A DNA stretch of 64,000 bases from Aquisalinus luteolus (GCF_009712425.2 NZ_VCJR02000002.1:930001-994000); one strand, 5' to 3'; counted from the first letter of the stretch, positions 25,929 through 34,956 are shown. The notes: generated by a model not told the origin, from the sequence alone. A program made the numbers and translations.

Positions 25929-26363
25929 ATGACCGAGGAAAACAAGCAGTCCCATACCACAGCATTGCCGCCGCAGTCAGGCGCGGCAAGCGGTCAATCA
26001 GGACAGCAACCGGGCGAAGACGTGCCCGTGGATAATCTGCTCGGCCTGAAGCTGCTCGTCGTCTCGATGGGTGTGCTGCTGGTCGTTGCGGCCATCACCT
26101 TCGTCATCCTGCTTGTCCTGAAATCGAACGAACCGGAAGCGACAGAAGAGACTGCGCCAGCGCAGGTCGCGAGCACGACCGTGGCTGGTGACGATGTGCC
26201 TTCCGTGCAGTTGATCCTGCAGCCCGGCGAGGAAATCGTCGACATGGTTCTCGATGAGAACAGCCTCGCGCTGCACCTGCAAAGTTCCCAAGGGGAACGG
26301 ATTTTGATCATTGATCCCTATACGTCCGATCACAGGTCCGTGATCGAAATCGAGCGGGACTGA
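25929..26363 (+). CDS. DUF6476-like single-span membrane protein
   Basis: 144 residues from ATG 25929 behind CAAGGA. A polar Gln/Ser-rich N-terminus of about 35 residues is followed by one transmembrane helix (LLVVSMGVLLVVAAITFVILLVL). A periplasmic tail ends QGERILIIDPYTSDHRSVIEI. That ending matches my memory of DUF6476 proteins, which sit next to RluA-type genes in alphaproteobacteria. Role unknown. It starts about 50 bases from the divergent rluD. Confidence 0.7.
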   Translation: MTEENKQSHTTALPPQSGAASGQSGQQPGEDVPVDNLLGLKLLVVSMGVLLVVAAITFVILLVLKSNEPEATEETAPAQVASTTVAGDDVPSVQLILQPGEEIVDMVLDENSLALHLQSSQGERILIIDPYTSDHRSVIEIERD

Positions 26364-26476
26364 ATCATTACCGGCAGATAACACTATTGTAACGAGAAAA
26401 GCGCTGGGCTGCCCTTTTTTATCTGCTTTCACGCGCCATCTATTGATCAAGGCAGACGGAGCAATTCCGCCTGCTG

Positions 26477-26523
26477 GCGGGGTGCCGGAAATATCCCCTC
26501 GTTCCCCCTCGACGGCACCCCGC
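26477..26523. repeat. Inverted repeat in a 303-base gap
   Basis: The gap 26364-26666 holds no gene. GCGGGGTGCCG (26477-26487) pairs perfectly with CGGCACCCCGC (26513-26523) around 25 mostly pyrimidine bases. No T-run follows. It could be an mRNA 5' structure of the downstream membrane gene. Nothing else was recognised in the gap. Confidence 0.4.
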
Positions 26524-26666
26524 ACCCTTTATCTCCGAAAATGTAATCCTGTCATTTCTGTCAACCAAGGCACTGTGCGTGCTCTTGCGGGTTGATTATC
26601 GAGCAAACTCGCTTTAAAAAACAAAGTGAGTGGCGCCGAACCGGCGCATGCAGCAGGAGCCGCTTC

Positions 26667-27347
26667 ATGACAGCCGAGAGCGAAACACGAAAAGCAGCCA
26701 GACCCGGCGATAGCGCCAGTATGGGCAGCGCGCAGGACGACCTTGCCTATATCAAGGCCATCGCCGAGGAAGGGCGCAACACGCCGCTGATCGGTGGACG
26801 TAACTTCCTCATCTGGGGCGGCCTTGTCGGCACCACAGCCCTGCTCGTTTTCCTGATGGAAGTTCAGGTCATTCCCTATTTCAGCCAGATGATCCTGTGG
26901 ACGGGAACGCTGGTGCTCGGTTGGATCATAAGCTTCATCATCAACGGCAAATCACACGAGCGCCCCGGGGCGTCGTCCCTGAGCAACCGGACGGTCAACG
27001 CTGCGTGGCTTGCCTGCGGGATCTTCGTGACCGTCTACTGGCTGTCCATTGTCGCGGCGATGCTGTTGGTGCAAGAGGGCGGATACCCTGTCCGTTTCCT
27101 GTTTGCGACCATGTTCCCGGTCGCGTTTGGCCTTTATGGCCTTGCATTCTTTGCAACCGCCGTCGTCGCGCATCAGCCATGGTATCGCTGGATATCCGTC
27201 GCTTCCTGGGCCATTGCCTGCTTCTTGCTGCTCAGCCTGTCGATCTGGCCGGATGCTTACATGCTCGTGGCGGCGATAGGCACCTATGCCGTTGTACTGC
27301 TGCCGGGCTACGTCATGGTTCGGAACGAGCCGAGCGACATCGTGTAA
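26667..27347 (+). CDS. Six-span integral membrane protein
   Basis: 226 residues from ATG 26667, with AGGAG upstream. A cytosolic N-terminus of about 55 residues (DDLAYIKAIAEEGRNTPLIGGRNFLIWG) precedes six hydrophobic spans at roughly 60-80, 85-105, 125-150, 155-180, 185-205 and 205-222. I recall this arrangement from uncharacterised membrane proteins paired with small winged-helix regulators, as here: the next gene starts 31 bases later. The regulator may sense or control the membrane protein. No transport motif is seen. Confidence 0.8.
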   Translation: MTAESETRKAARPGDSASMGSAQDDLAYIKAIAEEGRNTPLIGGRNFLIWGGLVGTTALLVFLMEVQVIPYFSQMILWTGTLVLGWIISFIINGKSHERPGASSLSNRTVNAAWLACGIFVTVYWLSIVAAMLLVQEGGYPVRFLFATMFPVAFGLYGLAFFATAVVAHQPWYRWISVASWAIACFLLLSLSIWPDAYMLVAAIGTYAVVLLPGYVMVRNEPSDIV

Positions 27348-27378
27348 GCGGGGCGGTCAGAGAAGTCAGGAAACGTCA

Positions 27379-27705
27379 GTGGCGAACGATACAGATCATG
27401 AAAGCTACGACTACCGCGAGATCGACGATGTCATCCACGGGCGTGTCCGCCTCGCCCTGATGGCGTTCCTGTCCGGCGCAGGCTCGGCCGATTTCACCGA
27501 CCTGAAAAAGCGCATCGGCGTGACCGACGGCAACCTGTCGATCCATATCAAGAAGCTGGAGGAGGCGGGCTATGTGCGCGTGACCAAGCGCTTCAACAAC
27601 AAGCGCCCGCAGACGATCTGTCACCTGACCGATGCCGGCCGCAAGGCGTGGATCGCCTATATCGCCCGCATGGAAGCGCTGCTGAACCCGCCAGCGGCTG
27701 AGTAG
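27379..27705 (+). CDS. Winged-helix (HTH_34/MarR-like) regulator
   Basis: 108 residues from GTG 27379, with an AGGAAAC site. The core IDDVIHGRVRLALMAFLSGAGSADFTDLKKRIGVTDGNLSIHIKKLEEAGYVRVTKRFNNKRPQTICHLTDAGRKAWIAY is the HTH_34 pattern: recognition helix in GNLSIHIKKLEEAGY, and a wing with basic residues. No ligand domain. It forms a likely two-gene operon with the upstream six-span protein. Confidence 0.88.
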   Translation: MANDTDHESYDYREIDDVIHGRVRLALMAFLSGAGSADFTDLKKRIGVTDGNLSIHIKKLEEAGYVRVTKRFNNKRPQTICHLTDAGRKAWIAYIARMEALLNPPAAE

Positions 27706-27706
27706 G

Positions 27707-28021
27707 CTATTTCTTGCGGCGATTGAGCAGGAAGACGACGAGCCAGACCGGCACGACGATCACCGCGCCGAAGATCACATAGTTCAGGATCGTGCTGATC
27801 GTGCCCCAGCCGATAGAGAACAGGGCCGAGAAGAAATCCTTCACGCCATCGACGATGCCCCGCCAGAAATCCAGCGGCGCCATGCCGATCAGGTCCAGCA
27901 GTACACCGGCAAGGAAACTCGCCAGAACGAGGAAAAGGACAGTGCGCAGGATGTTGCCATAGCCGCGCTTCTCACCGGTCTTTTGGCTGGCGGTGCCTGT
28001 TTTCTTGTCGGTATCGCTCAT
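27707..28021 (-). CDS. DUF6460-like inner-membrane protein
   Basis: 104 residues from ATG 28021. A polar Lys/Thr-rich N-terminus is followed by two hydrophobic spans: ILRTVLFLVLASFLAGVLLDLIGM and TILNYVIFGAVIVVPVWLVVFLL. Between them DFWRGIVDGVKDFFSALFSIGWG looks amphipathic. The pattern fits DUF6460 as I remember it. The C-terminus is basic (NRRKK), consistent with a cytoplasmic end. Function unknown. It ends one base from the convergent regulator. Confidence 0.75.
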   Translation of the reverse strand: MSDTDKKTGTASQKTGEKRGYGNILRTVLFLVLASFLAGVLLDLIGMAPLDFWRGIVDGVKDFFSALFSIGWGTISTILNYVIFGAVIVVPVWLVVFLLNRRKK

Positions 28022-28138
28022 GACTTTCTGCCCTTTCATGGCCCGTCGGGGAGGGGCACAGTGTCATCTTAATATGGCAGCATGGGGGCAGGGAAGGGGG
28101 CGTTAACCCCCTTGACTGGACCTCACTCGGCTGGGACC

Positions 28139-29086
28139 TCAGTCGGCCGGGTCGATAGGCGATTCCGGGGCTGTCTCCGGCGGCAGGGCCGCAGCGCGCG
28201 GCTTGAACCGGGCCTGGTATTCGATCGCCGTCGGGAACGGAATACCGACGCCTTCGCGGTCGAACGCTTCCTTGACTTTCTGGTTCAGCTCCCAACCCAT
28301 CACCAGGAAATCCGTCCGGGCGACCCAGACGCGTACGGTGATGTTGACCGACCAGTCGCCGAGGCTGGCAACGCCCATGGCCGGCTCGGGCTCGGTATGA
28401 AAGCGTTCATCGGCCTCGATAACGGAGCGGATGACGTCCATCGCCTTATTGATATCGGCGTCATAGGCGATGCCGAAGATCGCCTCGATCCGGCGGGTGT
28501 CATTGGCAGAGAAATTGGTTATCGGCGACTGCCACACCATGCCGTTCGGGATCATGACGTTCTTGTTGTCGAGAGTGGTGATCTCGGTCGTAAACAGGTT
28601 GATGTCCTTCACCGTGCCCATCTCATCACCCGTGGTGACGAAATCGCCAATCCGGAACGGGCGGAACATCAGGATCATGACGCCGGAAGCGACATTGCCG
28701 AGCGTGCCCTGCAGCGCAAGACCGATGGCGAGACCGGCGGCACCGAGGACGGCGGCGAATGAAGCCGTGGGAATGCCAAAGCGGCCGATGACCATGATGA
28801 ACACCAGGGCCAGGGCGATGTAATAGACGAGGCTCGAGAGGAAACCGGCCAGGGTCTGGTCAATACGATCAGTCTTGGTCAGTCCCTTGCGGATCGTGCG
28901 CTTGACCCAGCCGGCGATGAACATGCCGACGACGATGATGACCAGCGCGGCAAGGATATTGAGGCCGAGCGAGATCGCCTTCTCGGTCAGTTCGGCGATC
29001 ATCTGGTTGACGGCAACCTGGCTTTCATCGGTCGGTGCGGCGCTAACGACTTCCGTCGCGCCAGCAGTGTCCTGTGCGTCCTGCAT
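28139..29086 (-). CDS. MscS-family mechanosensitive channel
   Basis: 315 residues. Three transmembrane helices lie at about 35-60, 75-100 and 103-130. The third carries the pore-lining Gly/Ala pattern AAVLGAAGLAIGLALQGTLGNVASGVMILMFRPFRIGDFV. The beta domain (DINLFTTEITTLDNKNVMIPNG) and the C-terminal cytoplasmic vestibule follow. In this family heptamers open under membrane tension to release solutes during osmotic downshock. There is a short N-terminal extension rich in Thr/Ala/Val. Monocistronic, 72 bases downstream of aroC. Confidence 0.93.
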   Translation of the reverse strand: MQDAQDTAGATEVVSAAPTDESQVAVNQMIAELTEKAISLGLNILAALVIIVVGMFIAGWVKRTIRKGLTKTDRIDQTLAGFLSSLVYYIALALVFIMVIGRFGIPTASFAAVLGAAGLAIGLALQGTLGNVASGVMILMFRPFRIGDFVTTGDEMGTVKDINLFTTEITTLDNKNVMIPNGMVWQSPITNFSANDTRRIEAIFGIAYDADINKAMDVIRSVIEADERFHTEPEPAMGVASLGDWSVNITVRVWVARTDFLVMGWELNQKVKEAFDREGVGIPFPTAIEYQARFKPRAAALPPETAPESPIDPAD

Positions 29087-29158
29087 GGGTAATACCCTCC
29101 ATGGTCTCTGTTAGCTATCGTTGGAAGGCATATAGGGCTGTCTTCCGTTCAGCCACCC

Positions 29159-30274
29159 CTAGCCGCATTGGCCCCGGTGCCGCAAGGCGTGGTCGGCCAA
29201 GGTGCAGGCCATCATGGCGATGCCGACGGGTACGGCGCGGATGCCGACGCAGGGGTCGTGACGGCCCTTGGTGACGATCTCCGTCTCCTCGCCGGTGCGA
29301 GTTACCGTCTTGCGCGGCGTCAGGATGGAGGAGGTCGGCTTGACAGCGAACCTTACGACGATGTCCTGACCGGATGAAATGCCGCCAAGGATGCCACCTG
29401 CATGGTTCGACAGGAAGCGCGGGCGGTTGGCATTGTCCGCCGGGTCGCCAGCGCGCATCTCGTCGGCATTCTCGATGCCGGACAGGGCAGCGGCGTTCAT
29501 GCCTTCGCCGATCTCGACACCTTTTACGGCATTTATTGACATCATCGCGGCGGCAAGCTCTGTATCGAGCTTGCCATAGACCGGCGCACCGAGGCCGGGA
29601 GGGACACCCTGTGCCACTACCTCGATCATTGCGCCCATGGACGAGCCGTCCTTGCGTGCCTGGTCGAGGATGCCTTCCCATTCCTTTGCCGCGACAGGGT
29701 CAGGGCACCAGAAAGGGTTGTTGCCGACGCTGTCCCAGTCGATGCGGTCGCGATCGATCCTGTGGGGGCCCATCTGGACCATCCCTGCACGGATTTTCAC
29801 CGAACCGTCGAACAGACGGTCGAGAACCTGTGCCGCAACGGCGCCGGCGGCAACGCGCGAGGCGGTTTCGCGGGCAGAGGACCTGCCCCCGCCACGATAG
29901 TCGCGTACGCCGTATTTCGCCTCATAGGTGTAATCAGCGTGGCCAGGACGGTATTTGTCGCGGATGTCGGAATAGTCTTTCGAGCGCTGGTCGACATTCT
30001 CGATCATCAGGCAGATCGGTGTGCCGGTGGTCACGGGCCCATTCGTGCGGTCATCCTCGAACACGCCGGAGAGAATGCGGACAGCGTCCGGTTCCTTGCG
30101 CTGGGTGACGTATTTCGACGTGCCGGGCTTGCGTGTATCCAGCGCAGACTGGATCATTTCCGGCGTGAGCCGGATGTTCGGTGGGCAGCCGTCGATCACG
30201 CAGCCAATGGCCGGCCCGTGGGATTCCCCCCAGGTCGTGACGCGGAACAACTTGCCAAAAGTATTGTCAGACAT
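29159..30274 (-). CDS. aroC: Chorismate synthase AroC
   Basis: 371 residues from ATG 30274. It converts EPSP to chorismate with reduced FMN, the last common step of aromatic synthesis. Signatures are present: [19 protein letters not shown] at the start, [31 protein letters not shown] and [10 protein letters not shown] near the C-terminus. The open frame continues upstream of this start antisense to pdxH, but ATG 30274 gives the normal N-terminus. It is divergent from pdxH with 72 bases between them. Confidence 0.96.
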   Translation of the reverse strand: MSDNTFGKLFRVTTWGESHGPAIGCVIDGCPPNIRLTPEMIQSALDTRKPGTSKYVTQRKEPDAVRILSGVFEDDRTNGPVTTGTPICLMIENVDQRSKDYSDIRDKYRPGHADYTYEAKYGVRDYRGGGRSSARETASRVAAGAVAAQVLDRLFDGSVKIRAGMVQMGPHRIDRDRIDWDSVGNNPFWCPDPVAAKEWEGILDQARKDGSSMGAMIEVVAQGVPPGLGAPVYGKLDTELAAAMMSINAVKGVEIGEGMNAAALSGIENADEMRAGDPADNANRPRFLSNHAGGILGGISSGQDIVVRFAVKPTSSILTPRKTVTRTGEETEIVTKGRHDPCVGIRAVPVGIAMMACTLADHALRHRGQCG

Positions 30275-30346
30275 AGGATTGAGGTATAGCGGGGCTTTGC
30301 GTGGGGAGACAAGCGGGTATAAGACCTGCTGGAGAGGTAATCGCGT

Positions 30347-31102
30347 ATGGATAACGAGAACGAACAAACAGGCGGCCAATCCGGCAGCAAGGATGAGGCG
30401 ATCATTCCGGCAACGCCGAGCGATGACGATTACGCCCGCGAGGCGGACGCACAGTCCGATATAGAAGCATCGGATGGCGGGGAGGCGTTCGCCGTCGATG
30501 ATGACCAGGGCGAGGTCTTCACCGAGAAGGACCCCATCGACCTGTTCCGCAGCTGGCTGGCGCTCGCCGGCAAGCATGAAGTGAACGACCCCAACGCCAT
30601 GGCGCTGGCGACCGTCGACCGTTCCGGCATGCCCAATGTGCGCATGGTGTTGTTGAAGGATGTCGGCGCGCGCGGCTTCACCTTCTATTCCAACGCCGAA
30701 AGCGTGAAGGGGCTGGAGCTGGAAGGCACGCCCAAGGCTGCGCTGTGCTTTCACTGGAAATCGATCCGCCGACAGGTGCGCGTGCGCGGCACGGTGGAGG
30801 CGCTGTCGGCCGAAGAGAGCGATGAGTATTTCGCCTCTCGCTCGCGTGGTTCGCAACTCGGTGCCATTGCCTCGTTCCAGTCGCGGGTGCTCGACGAGCG
30901 CGAGACGCTGGAGCGGCGCATCGAGGATTACGATGCGATCTACAAGGACCGCGACATTCCGCGCCCTGACAATTGGCATGGCTTCCTGATCCAGCCCACC
31001 GAGATCGAGTTCTGGGTCAACCGCCCCTATCGCCTGCATGACCGCAAGCAGTTTACGCTCGTCAAGGGTGGCGGCTGGAAGAACGTGAACCTTTACCCCT
31101 GA
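30347..31102 (+). CDS. pdxH: Pyridoxamine 5'-phosphate oxidase PdxH with acidic extension
   Basis: 251 residues. It oxidises PNP and PMP to pyridoxal phosphate using FMN. From about residue 60 the protein is canonical: [75 protein letters not shown] and the C-terminal [13 protein letters not shown]. It has an N-terminal tail of about 58 residues rich in Asp/Glu/Gly/Ser, longer than most bacterial PdxH. The tail's role is unknown. The start has a weak GAGAGG site; a later start would shorten the tail, but no internal Met lies within it. Confidence 0.94.
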   Translation: MDNENEQTGGQSGSKDEAIIPATPSDDDYAREADAQSDIEASDGGEAFAVDDDQGEVFTEKDPIDLFRSWLALAGKHEVNDPNAMALATVDRSGMPNVRMVLLKDVGARGFTFYSNAESVKGLELEGTPKAALCFHWKSIRRQVRVRGTVEALSAEESDEYFASRSRGSQLGAIASFQSRVLDERETLERRIEDYDAIYKDRDIPRPDNWHGFLIQPTEIEFWVNRPYRLHDRKQFTLVKGGGWKNVNLYP

Positions 31103-31256
31103 TCGTCCGTTCGTTTCCTGAAGTCAGACTGCGACACCTTGGCAGGGCAACTGGTGCCCTGACTGGTGACGCTTACATGATGGGCAGAACAGTTGCGTCT
31201 TCACGTTCTGCCAAGGAGGGATGATTTCCCGCCACGTCATGAAGGGAAACGGGATC

Positions 31257-31763
31257 ATGACCGAGACGACAACGAATACAAGCACTAATCAACATAGCGG
31301 CCTTCCTCACCCGGGAGGGAGAGGTCTTACCGGCGCCGCTGCGGCGCTCGCCTATGCCGGGGCGCTGCCGCTGATCTTTATCGCGGTGATCATCTGGGCG
31401 CGGCCGCCGGGCGAGGATATTCTGTTGCGCCAGCTTGCTTCCCTGTATGGCGGGTTGCTGCTGGCTTTTTTCGGTGGCGTGCGCTGGGGCATCGCAGCGA
31501 TGCGCCATCAGGGGCCGGATTTCCGCAGCCTCGCCGGGGCGGTTGCGCCGCTATTGCTGGCGATCCCGGTGTTCCTGATGAGCATCGATCCACTGCGCAT
31601 CGCGCTGATCGCCGTTGCATTGCCGGTACTGCTGGTCGATGACCTGATGGCGACGAAGAAGGGTTCGGGCGCGCCGGGCTGGTACCTCGCCGTGCGCATC
31701 CCGCTGACCGTTATGCTTGAATTGGCGCTGCTCGCAATCCTGATCCGTATACTGCTTTACTAG
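31257..31763 (+). CDS. DUF3429-family membrane protein
   Basis: 168 residues from ATG 31257; ATG 31221 lies directly on an AAGGAGG and is less likely. After a polar N-terminus there are four spans beginning AALAYAGALPLIFIAVIIWA. The motif LLRQLASLYGGLLLAFFGGVRWGIAAM is the DUF3429 core, with DDLMATKKGSGAPGWYLAVRIPLT near the end. It shares four bases with the end of the convergent DUF2306 gene. Function unknown. Confidence 0.85.
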   Translation: MTETTTNTSTNQHSGLPHPGGRGLTGAAAALAYAGALPLIFIAVIIWARPPGEDILLRQLASLYGGLLLAFFGGVRWGIAAMRHQGPDFRSLAGAVAPLLLAIPVFLMSIDPLRIALIAVALPVLLVDDLMATKKGSGAPGWYLAVRIPLTVMLELALLAILIRILLY

Positions 31764-32275
31764 AATAAAAATGCGGGGATATCGGCCAGAAAGGATGCGC
31801 CCTGACGCATATTCTCCACAAGCCCGTCAATCCGCTCCGGCTCGCCGAAGAAGAACAGCCGCATGCGCCGGTCCGGCAGGAAGGTCAGAGCACCGGCTAT
31901 GATCAGCGCCCCGATATAACTGCCGATGAGCGGGCCGCGGTGGGCACGGCGGTCTTTCTGAACGAGAATGCCCCACAGCCCGCCGAAGATCCCGAACAGC
32001 GTCAGCGGCACAAACAGGTGGATCCACGTCATGCCTTTTAGCGAGAAGTATTCCATACCCGAGACATCGCCGCGCCGCACGAAAAAGGCGGCGATGGCCG
32101 TGGTGATCATCAGCACGGCATAAATAGCGCCCATCGTCTTGTGCGGCACCGTGCCCTTGGGCAGGGAAAAGATGACCAGCCCGAGAAAGAAGGCGATGGT
32201 CGCCGTCGCCCAGTGCAACTGGATCTGCAGGTTCGACAGTTCGGTAAACACTTCCCAGTTTGGCGGCCACTGCAT
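31760..32275 (-). CDS. DUF2306-like four-span membrane protein
   Basis: 171 residues from ATG 32275, with an AGGGGG site; GTG 32278 is adjacent. The first span contains QIQLHWATATIAFFLGLVIFSL, then KGTVPHKTMGAIYAVLMITTAIAAFFVR and MTWIHLFVPLTLFGIFGGLWGILV. Conserved histidines at HW, PHK and WIH recall heme- or quinone-contacting membrane proteins such as DUF2306. Function is not established. Confidence 0.8.
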   Translation of the reverse strand: MQWPPNWEVFTELSNLQIQLHWATATIAFFLGLVIFSLPKGTVPHKTMGAIYAVLMITTAIAAFFVRRGDVSGMEYFSLKGMTWIHLFVPLTLFGIFGGLWGILVQKDRRAHRGPLIGSYIGALIIAGALTFLPDRRMRLFFFGEPERIDGLVENMRQGASFLADIPAFLF

Positions 32276-32394
32276 CACATACCCCCTGTTTGATCAAAGA
32301 ACTTTATAAAACAAAGTATATGATCGACAGTGCGGTTTGTGAAGAGCGAAGGGATAAATTTTTGCTGGTATCGTTCAAGCCGAAGGCTAATGCC

Positions 32395-32880
32395 TCAGAA
32401 CACGCCCATCGACAGCCCGGCACCCAGCGCAGTGCCAAGCTCGCGGCAGCGCTGCAGGTCATCATCAGGGATAGTCTTCCGGCTGAGGATATCTTCCTGT
32501 GATTGCGCATGCGTACAGACGATCAGTGGTGCCTGCACCTGTTTCAGCCGCCAGCCGGTGGCGATGCGGGCCGTCTGGCGCACGGCGTTTTCGCCATCCG
32601 ACCCGGCGCAGATCATCAGCCCATAGGGTCGCCCCTCGAGCTTGCCCAGAACCGGGTAATAGCAGCGGTCGAAGAACTCCTTCATCGCGCCGGACAGGGC
32701 GGCGAGGTTTTCCGGCGCGGCGAAGAGATAGCCGTCGGCCGCGGTGAGGTCCTCCGGCTGCGCCTCTTCTGCTCGCAGGAAGGCAACATCGCATTCGCCG
32801 CTTGCCGCCTCGCGGGCAGCGCGGGCCAACTGTTCGGTGCCGCCGGTGCGCGAATGCCAGACGATGAGGAGTGTTGCCAT
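32395..32880 (-). CDS. Flavodoxin/NAD(P)H-dependent FMN reductase family protein
   Basis: 161 residues. The phosphate-binding loop is at the start (LLIVWHSRTGGTEQLARAA, residues 4-22). GYLFAAPENLAALSGAMKEFFDR contacts FMN and RPYGLMICAGSDGENAV closes the sheet. Likely a cytosolic flavin-dependent reductase; the electron partner is unknown. It is monocistronic. Confidence 0.85.
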   Translation of the reverse strand: MATLLIVWHSRTGGTEQLARAAREAASGECDVAFLRAEEAQPEDLTAADGYLFAAPENLAALSGAMKEFFDRCYYPVLGKLEGRPYGLMICAGSDGENAVRQTARIATGWRLKQVQAPLIVCTHAQSQEDILSRKTIPDDDLQRCRELGTALGAGLSMGVF

Positions 32881-33018
32881 TCACACAGGATAGGGCGGTA
32901 GCCCGCATCCGCCAACAGCCTGACCGCTTGTCGCATTTCCAGCCGCTTTGGTTGCAATGCAGCAAAACCTTCTTTTAGGATGGGACCGGGAACGATTCAT
33001 ACCGTGGAGTAGCTATTG

Positions 33019-33207
33019 ATGAATTACGTGATTGCCCTGGCCGCCGGCCTTTTCGCCCTTTCCGCCTGCGCAACGCCGCCAGCAGAAGACACTATGGCCA
33101 GCCAGACCTCCGCTGAGGAGAAGACGGCTGAGAACGACAAGGCGGAAGAAAACTGCCAGCTGGTCAAGTCGACCTGGTCGAACCGGACCGAGAAAGTCTG
33201 CGAATAG
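33019..33207 (+). CDS. Small lipoprotein
   Basis: 62 residues from ATG 33019. The signal peptide ends in a lipobox (ALSAC, Cys18). The mature part is about 45 residues, acidic and Ala/Glu/Lys rich, and closes with CQLVKSTWSNRTEKVC, two cysteines likely bridged. It is followed by its own terminator at 33238-33270. No family recognised; the clear lipobox, start and terminator support a real gene. Confidence 0.75.
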   Translation: MNYVIALAAGLFALSACATPPAEDTMASQTSAEEKTAENDKAEENCQLVKSTWSNRTEKVCE

Positions 33208-33237
33208 ATATTTTCCGCCATCGCGGAAGACATGGAG

Positions 33238-33270
33238 CGTCGCACGGGGTTGTCCCGGCGGCGTTTTTTA
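33238..33270 (+). terminator. Rho-independent terminator
   Basis: CGTCGC (33238-33243) pairs with GCGGCG (33258-33263), with one G-T wobble, enclosing CGGG/CCCG. TTTTTT follows. It ends the small lipoprotein transcript. Confidence 0.8.
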
Positions 33271-33330
33271 TTGGCCGGTTGTCCTGCAATCGCGTGCCAG
33301 TCTAAGCTTGTGTGAACCGAGGAGGATATC

Positions 33331-34377
33331 ATGGCTGATGACAGATCGATGCCGACCCGCCGCGCGATGTTGGCGGGCACTGGCGCGGTGATCGCAATGG
33401 GATCGATCGCGAGAGCGCAGGAGGGTCAACCATTGCCCCCGCCATGGCGGGCGGTGACGCCGCTGCCGCTGGCGGTGCAGGAAATCTATCCCGCGGTCCA
33501 TCAGGGCCGCATCCACCTTGCCGGGGGCATCATGGCCGAGGGCGGGGAGATTATCGGGGCGACGGCCCGGCATGTGAGTTGGCAACCGGGCGAGGAAAGC
33601 TGGCGCGCGGAAGCACCGCTGCCGTCGGCGCGCCACCATCCGAATCTTGTAAGCGCCGGTGGCAGGCTGATGTCCCTCGGCGGGTTCCTGACGCGAACGG
33701 GCGGGCTCGACTGGACCATCACGGCCGAGACACTTGCCTTCGATGCCGAAAACGAGTCGTGGACAGAGGGCCCGCCCGCGCCGGAGGCCCATGGCGAGAC
33801 GGTGTGCGTGACGGTCGGCAGCCATGTGCACGTCATCGGCGGGCGCGCGCCGAGGGGCGATAGCAACCTGACCTGGAATGACCACACCGACAGCGACCGG
33901 CACCTGGTGCTGGATGCAAAGTCCGGCAGGTGGGAGCGAGCGGCACCGGCACCGACGAAGCGCAACTCCGCCGCCGGGGCGCTGCTGGATGGCGCCGTCC
34001 ATGTCGTCGGCGGACGGACGGTCGAGGGCGGCAATGTGCGTGTCCATGAGGTGTGGGACACGGCCGAGGATCGCTGGCGGACGGCAGCGCCAATGCCGGA
34101 AGTGCCGCATGGGGGGCAGGGCGGCCTCGCCGCCGCCGTTATCGGCGGGAAACTTGTCGCCATGGGCGGGGAATATTTCACCGATGGCGGCGGGGTGTAT
34201 CCGAATGTGTGGATCTACGATCCGTCAACGGATGAATGGCAGGCCGGACCGTCCATGTTGACCCCGCGCCATGGGCTTGGTGGTGTGTCGATCGGCCAGA
34301 CCCTCTATGCCATCGGCGGTGCGGTGCAGGCGGGCGGCAATAGCACGTCGACGCTGGTCGAGGCGCTGACGCTGTAG
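33331..34377 (+). CDS. Tat-exported Kelch-repeat protein
   Basis: 348 residues from ATG 33331, with GGAGGATATC upstream. A twin-arginine signal (MPTRRAMLAGTGAVIAMG) ends near IARAQ. About six Kelch blades follow. Each has a GG pair and a distant W: HLAGGIMAEGG, LMSLGGFLTRTGG, HVIGGRAPRG, HVVGGRTVEGG, VAMGGEYFTDGGG, YAIGGAVQAGG. They form a beta-propeller, generally for binding. Tat export implies folding before transport. Its stop codon overlaps the first base of structured element B. Confidence 0.9.
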   Translation: MADDRSMPTRRAMLAGTGAVIAMGSIARAQEGQPLPPPWRAVTPLPLAVQEIYPAVHQGRIHLAGGIMAEGGEIIGATARHVSWQPGEESWRAEAPLPSARHHPNLVSAGGRLMSLGGFLTRTGGLDWTITAETLAFDAENESWTEGPPAPEAHGETVCVTVGSHVHVIGGRAPRGDSNLTWNDHTDSDRHLVLDAKSGRWERAAPAPTKRNSAAGALLDGAVHVVGGRTVEGGNVRVHEVWDTAEDRWRTAAPMPEVPHGGQGGLAAAVIGGKLVAMGGEYFTDGGGVYPNVWIYDPSTDEWQAGPSMLTPRHGLGGVSIGQTLYAIGGAVQAGGNSTSTLVEALTL

Positions 34378-34891
34378 GTTCCTTTCGTTAGCGGCGGGTG
34401 CCGCACCGTGTTCTGGCTGTCAAGGAGCATGCCCGCCGGAGGCGGCGCGGTCTTCGACCGCGTCCTTGACAGCCAGAACACGGCACGACAATGGGCAGCC
34501 ATGCCTGTAAGGCACAATGTGCCTTACAGGCACTTGGCGAGACTAAACTGCACCAATATCGCCGCGGGCGAAATGCCCGAGGCGTTAAAAGGATCGAGGG
34601 GGCCCGTGGAAGCGGGGCGGTGCCCTTCAAGAATCTAGTGGTATGGGCAAGGCCCACTCCCACGGCGGTGATCTGGTGCGGGGCCGATACCCAGCTCTCC
34701 CGTCCGGCCTGCTAAAGACCGGAACACCGCTCCGCCGGACGGTGTAAAGCTGTACACACCCTCGACTGCCGACGAAAACCTGATGGGACGGGCCGCCGGC
34801 AGGTCACCGGCGGGAGCCATCCCCTCCGCGCCAGTCCTCACCGGCGCGTGGAAAAGAGTATGGCGGCGGTGCGCGGGGCGGGGATAAGTTT
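34377..34891 (+). ncRNA. Structured repeated element, copy B (candidate RNA)
   Basis: 515 bases without a convincing gene, homologous to 20837-21342. Stem 1: 34406-34426 pairs perfectly with 34463-34483, enclosing hairpins CCGCC-GGA-GGCGG and GCGGTC-TTC-GACCGC. Stem 2: TGCCTGTAAGGCA (34502-34514) with 34520-34532. Then GCACCAATATCGCCGCG and a hairpin CGGGC/GCCCG. Stem 4: CCGTGG (34604-34609) with 34660-34665, inner TGCCC/GGGCA. Stem 5: TCCGG (34703-34707) with CCGGA (34719-34723). Stem 6: ACACCG (34724-34729) with CGGTGT (34740-34745) around TCCGCCGGA. Loops and linkers are conserved with copy A while stem bases differ. It lies directly upstream of the TIR gene. Confidence 0.55.
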
Positions 34892-34956
34892 GCCGGTTCC
34901 GTCTTTGCGCGATAGACTGTTGAGAGGGTTATGGAATGGTTTTGAGGGGGAGAACC

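Noticed and set aside
34408-34715. Short plus-strand frames in element B
   Set aside because: Lie across stem 1 and stem 2 and have no match in copy A.
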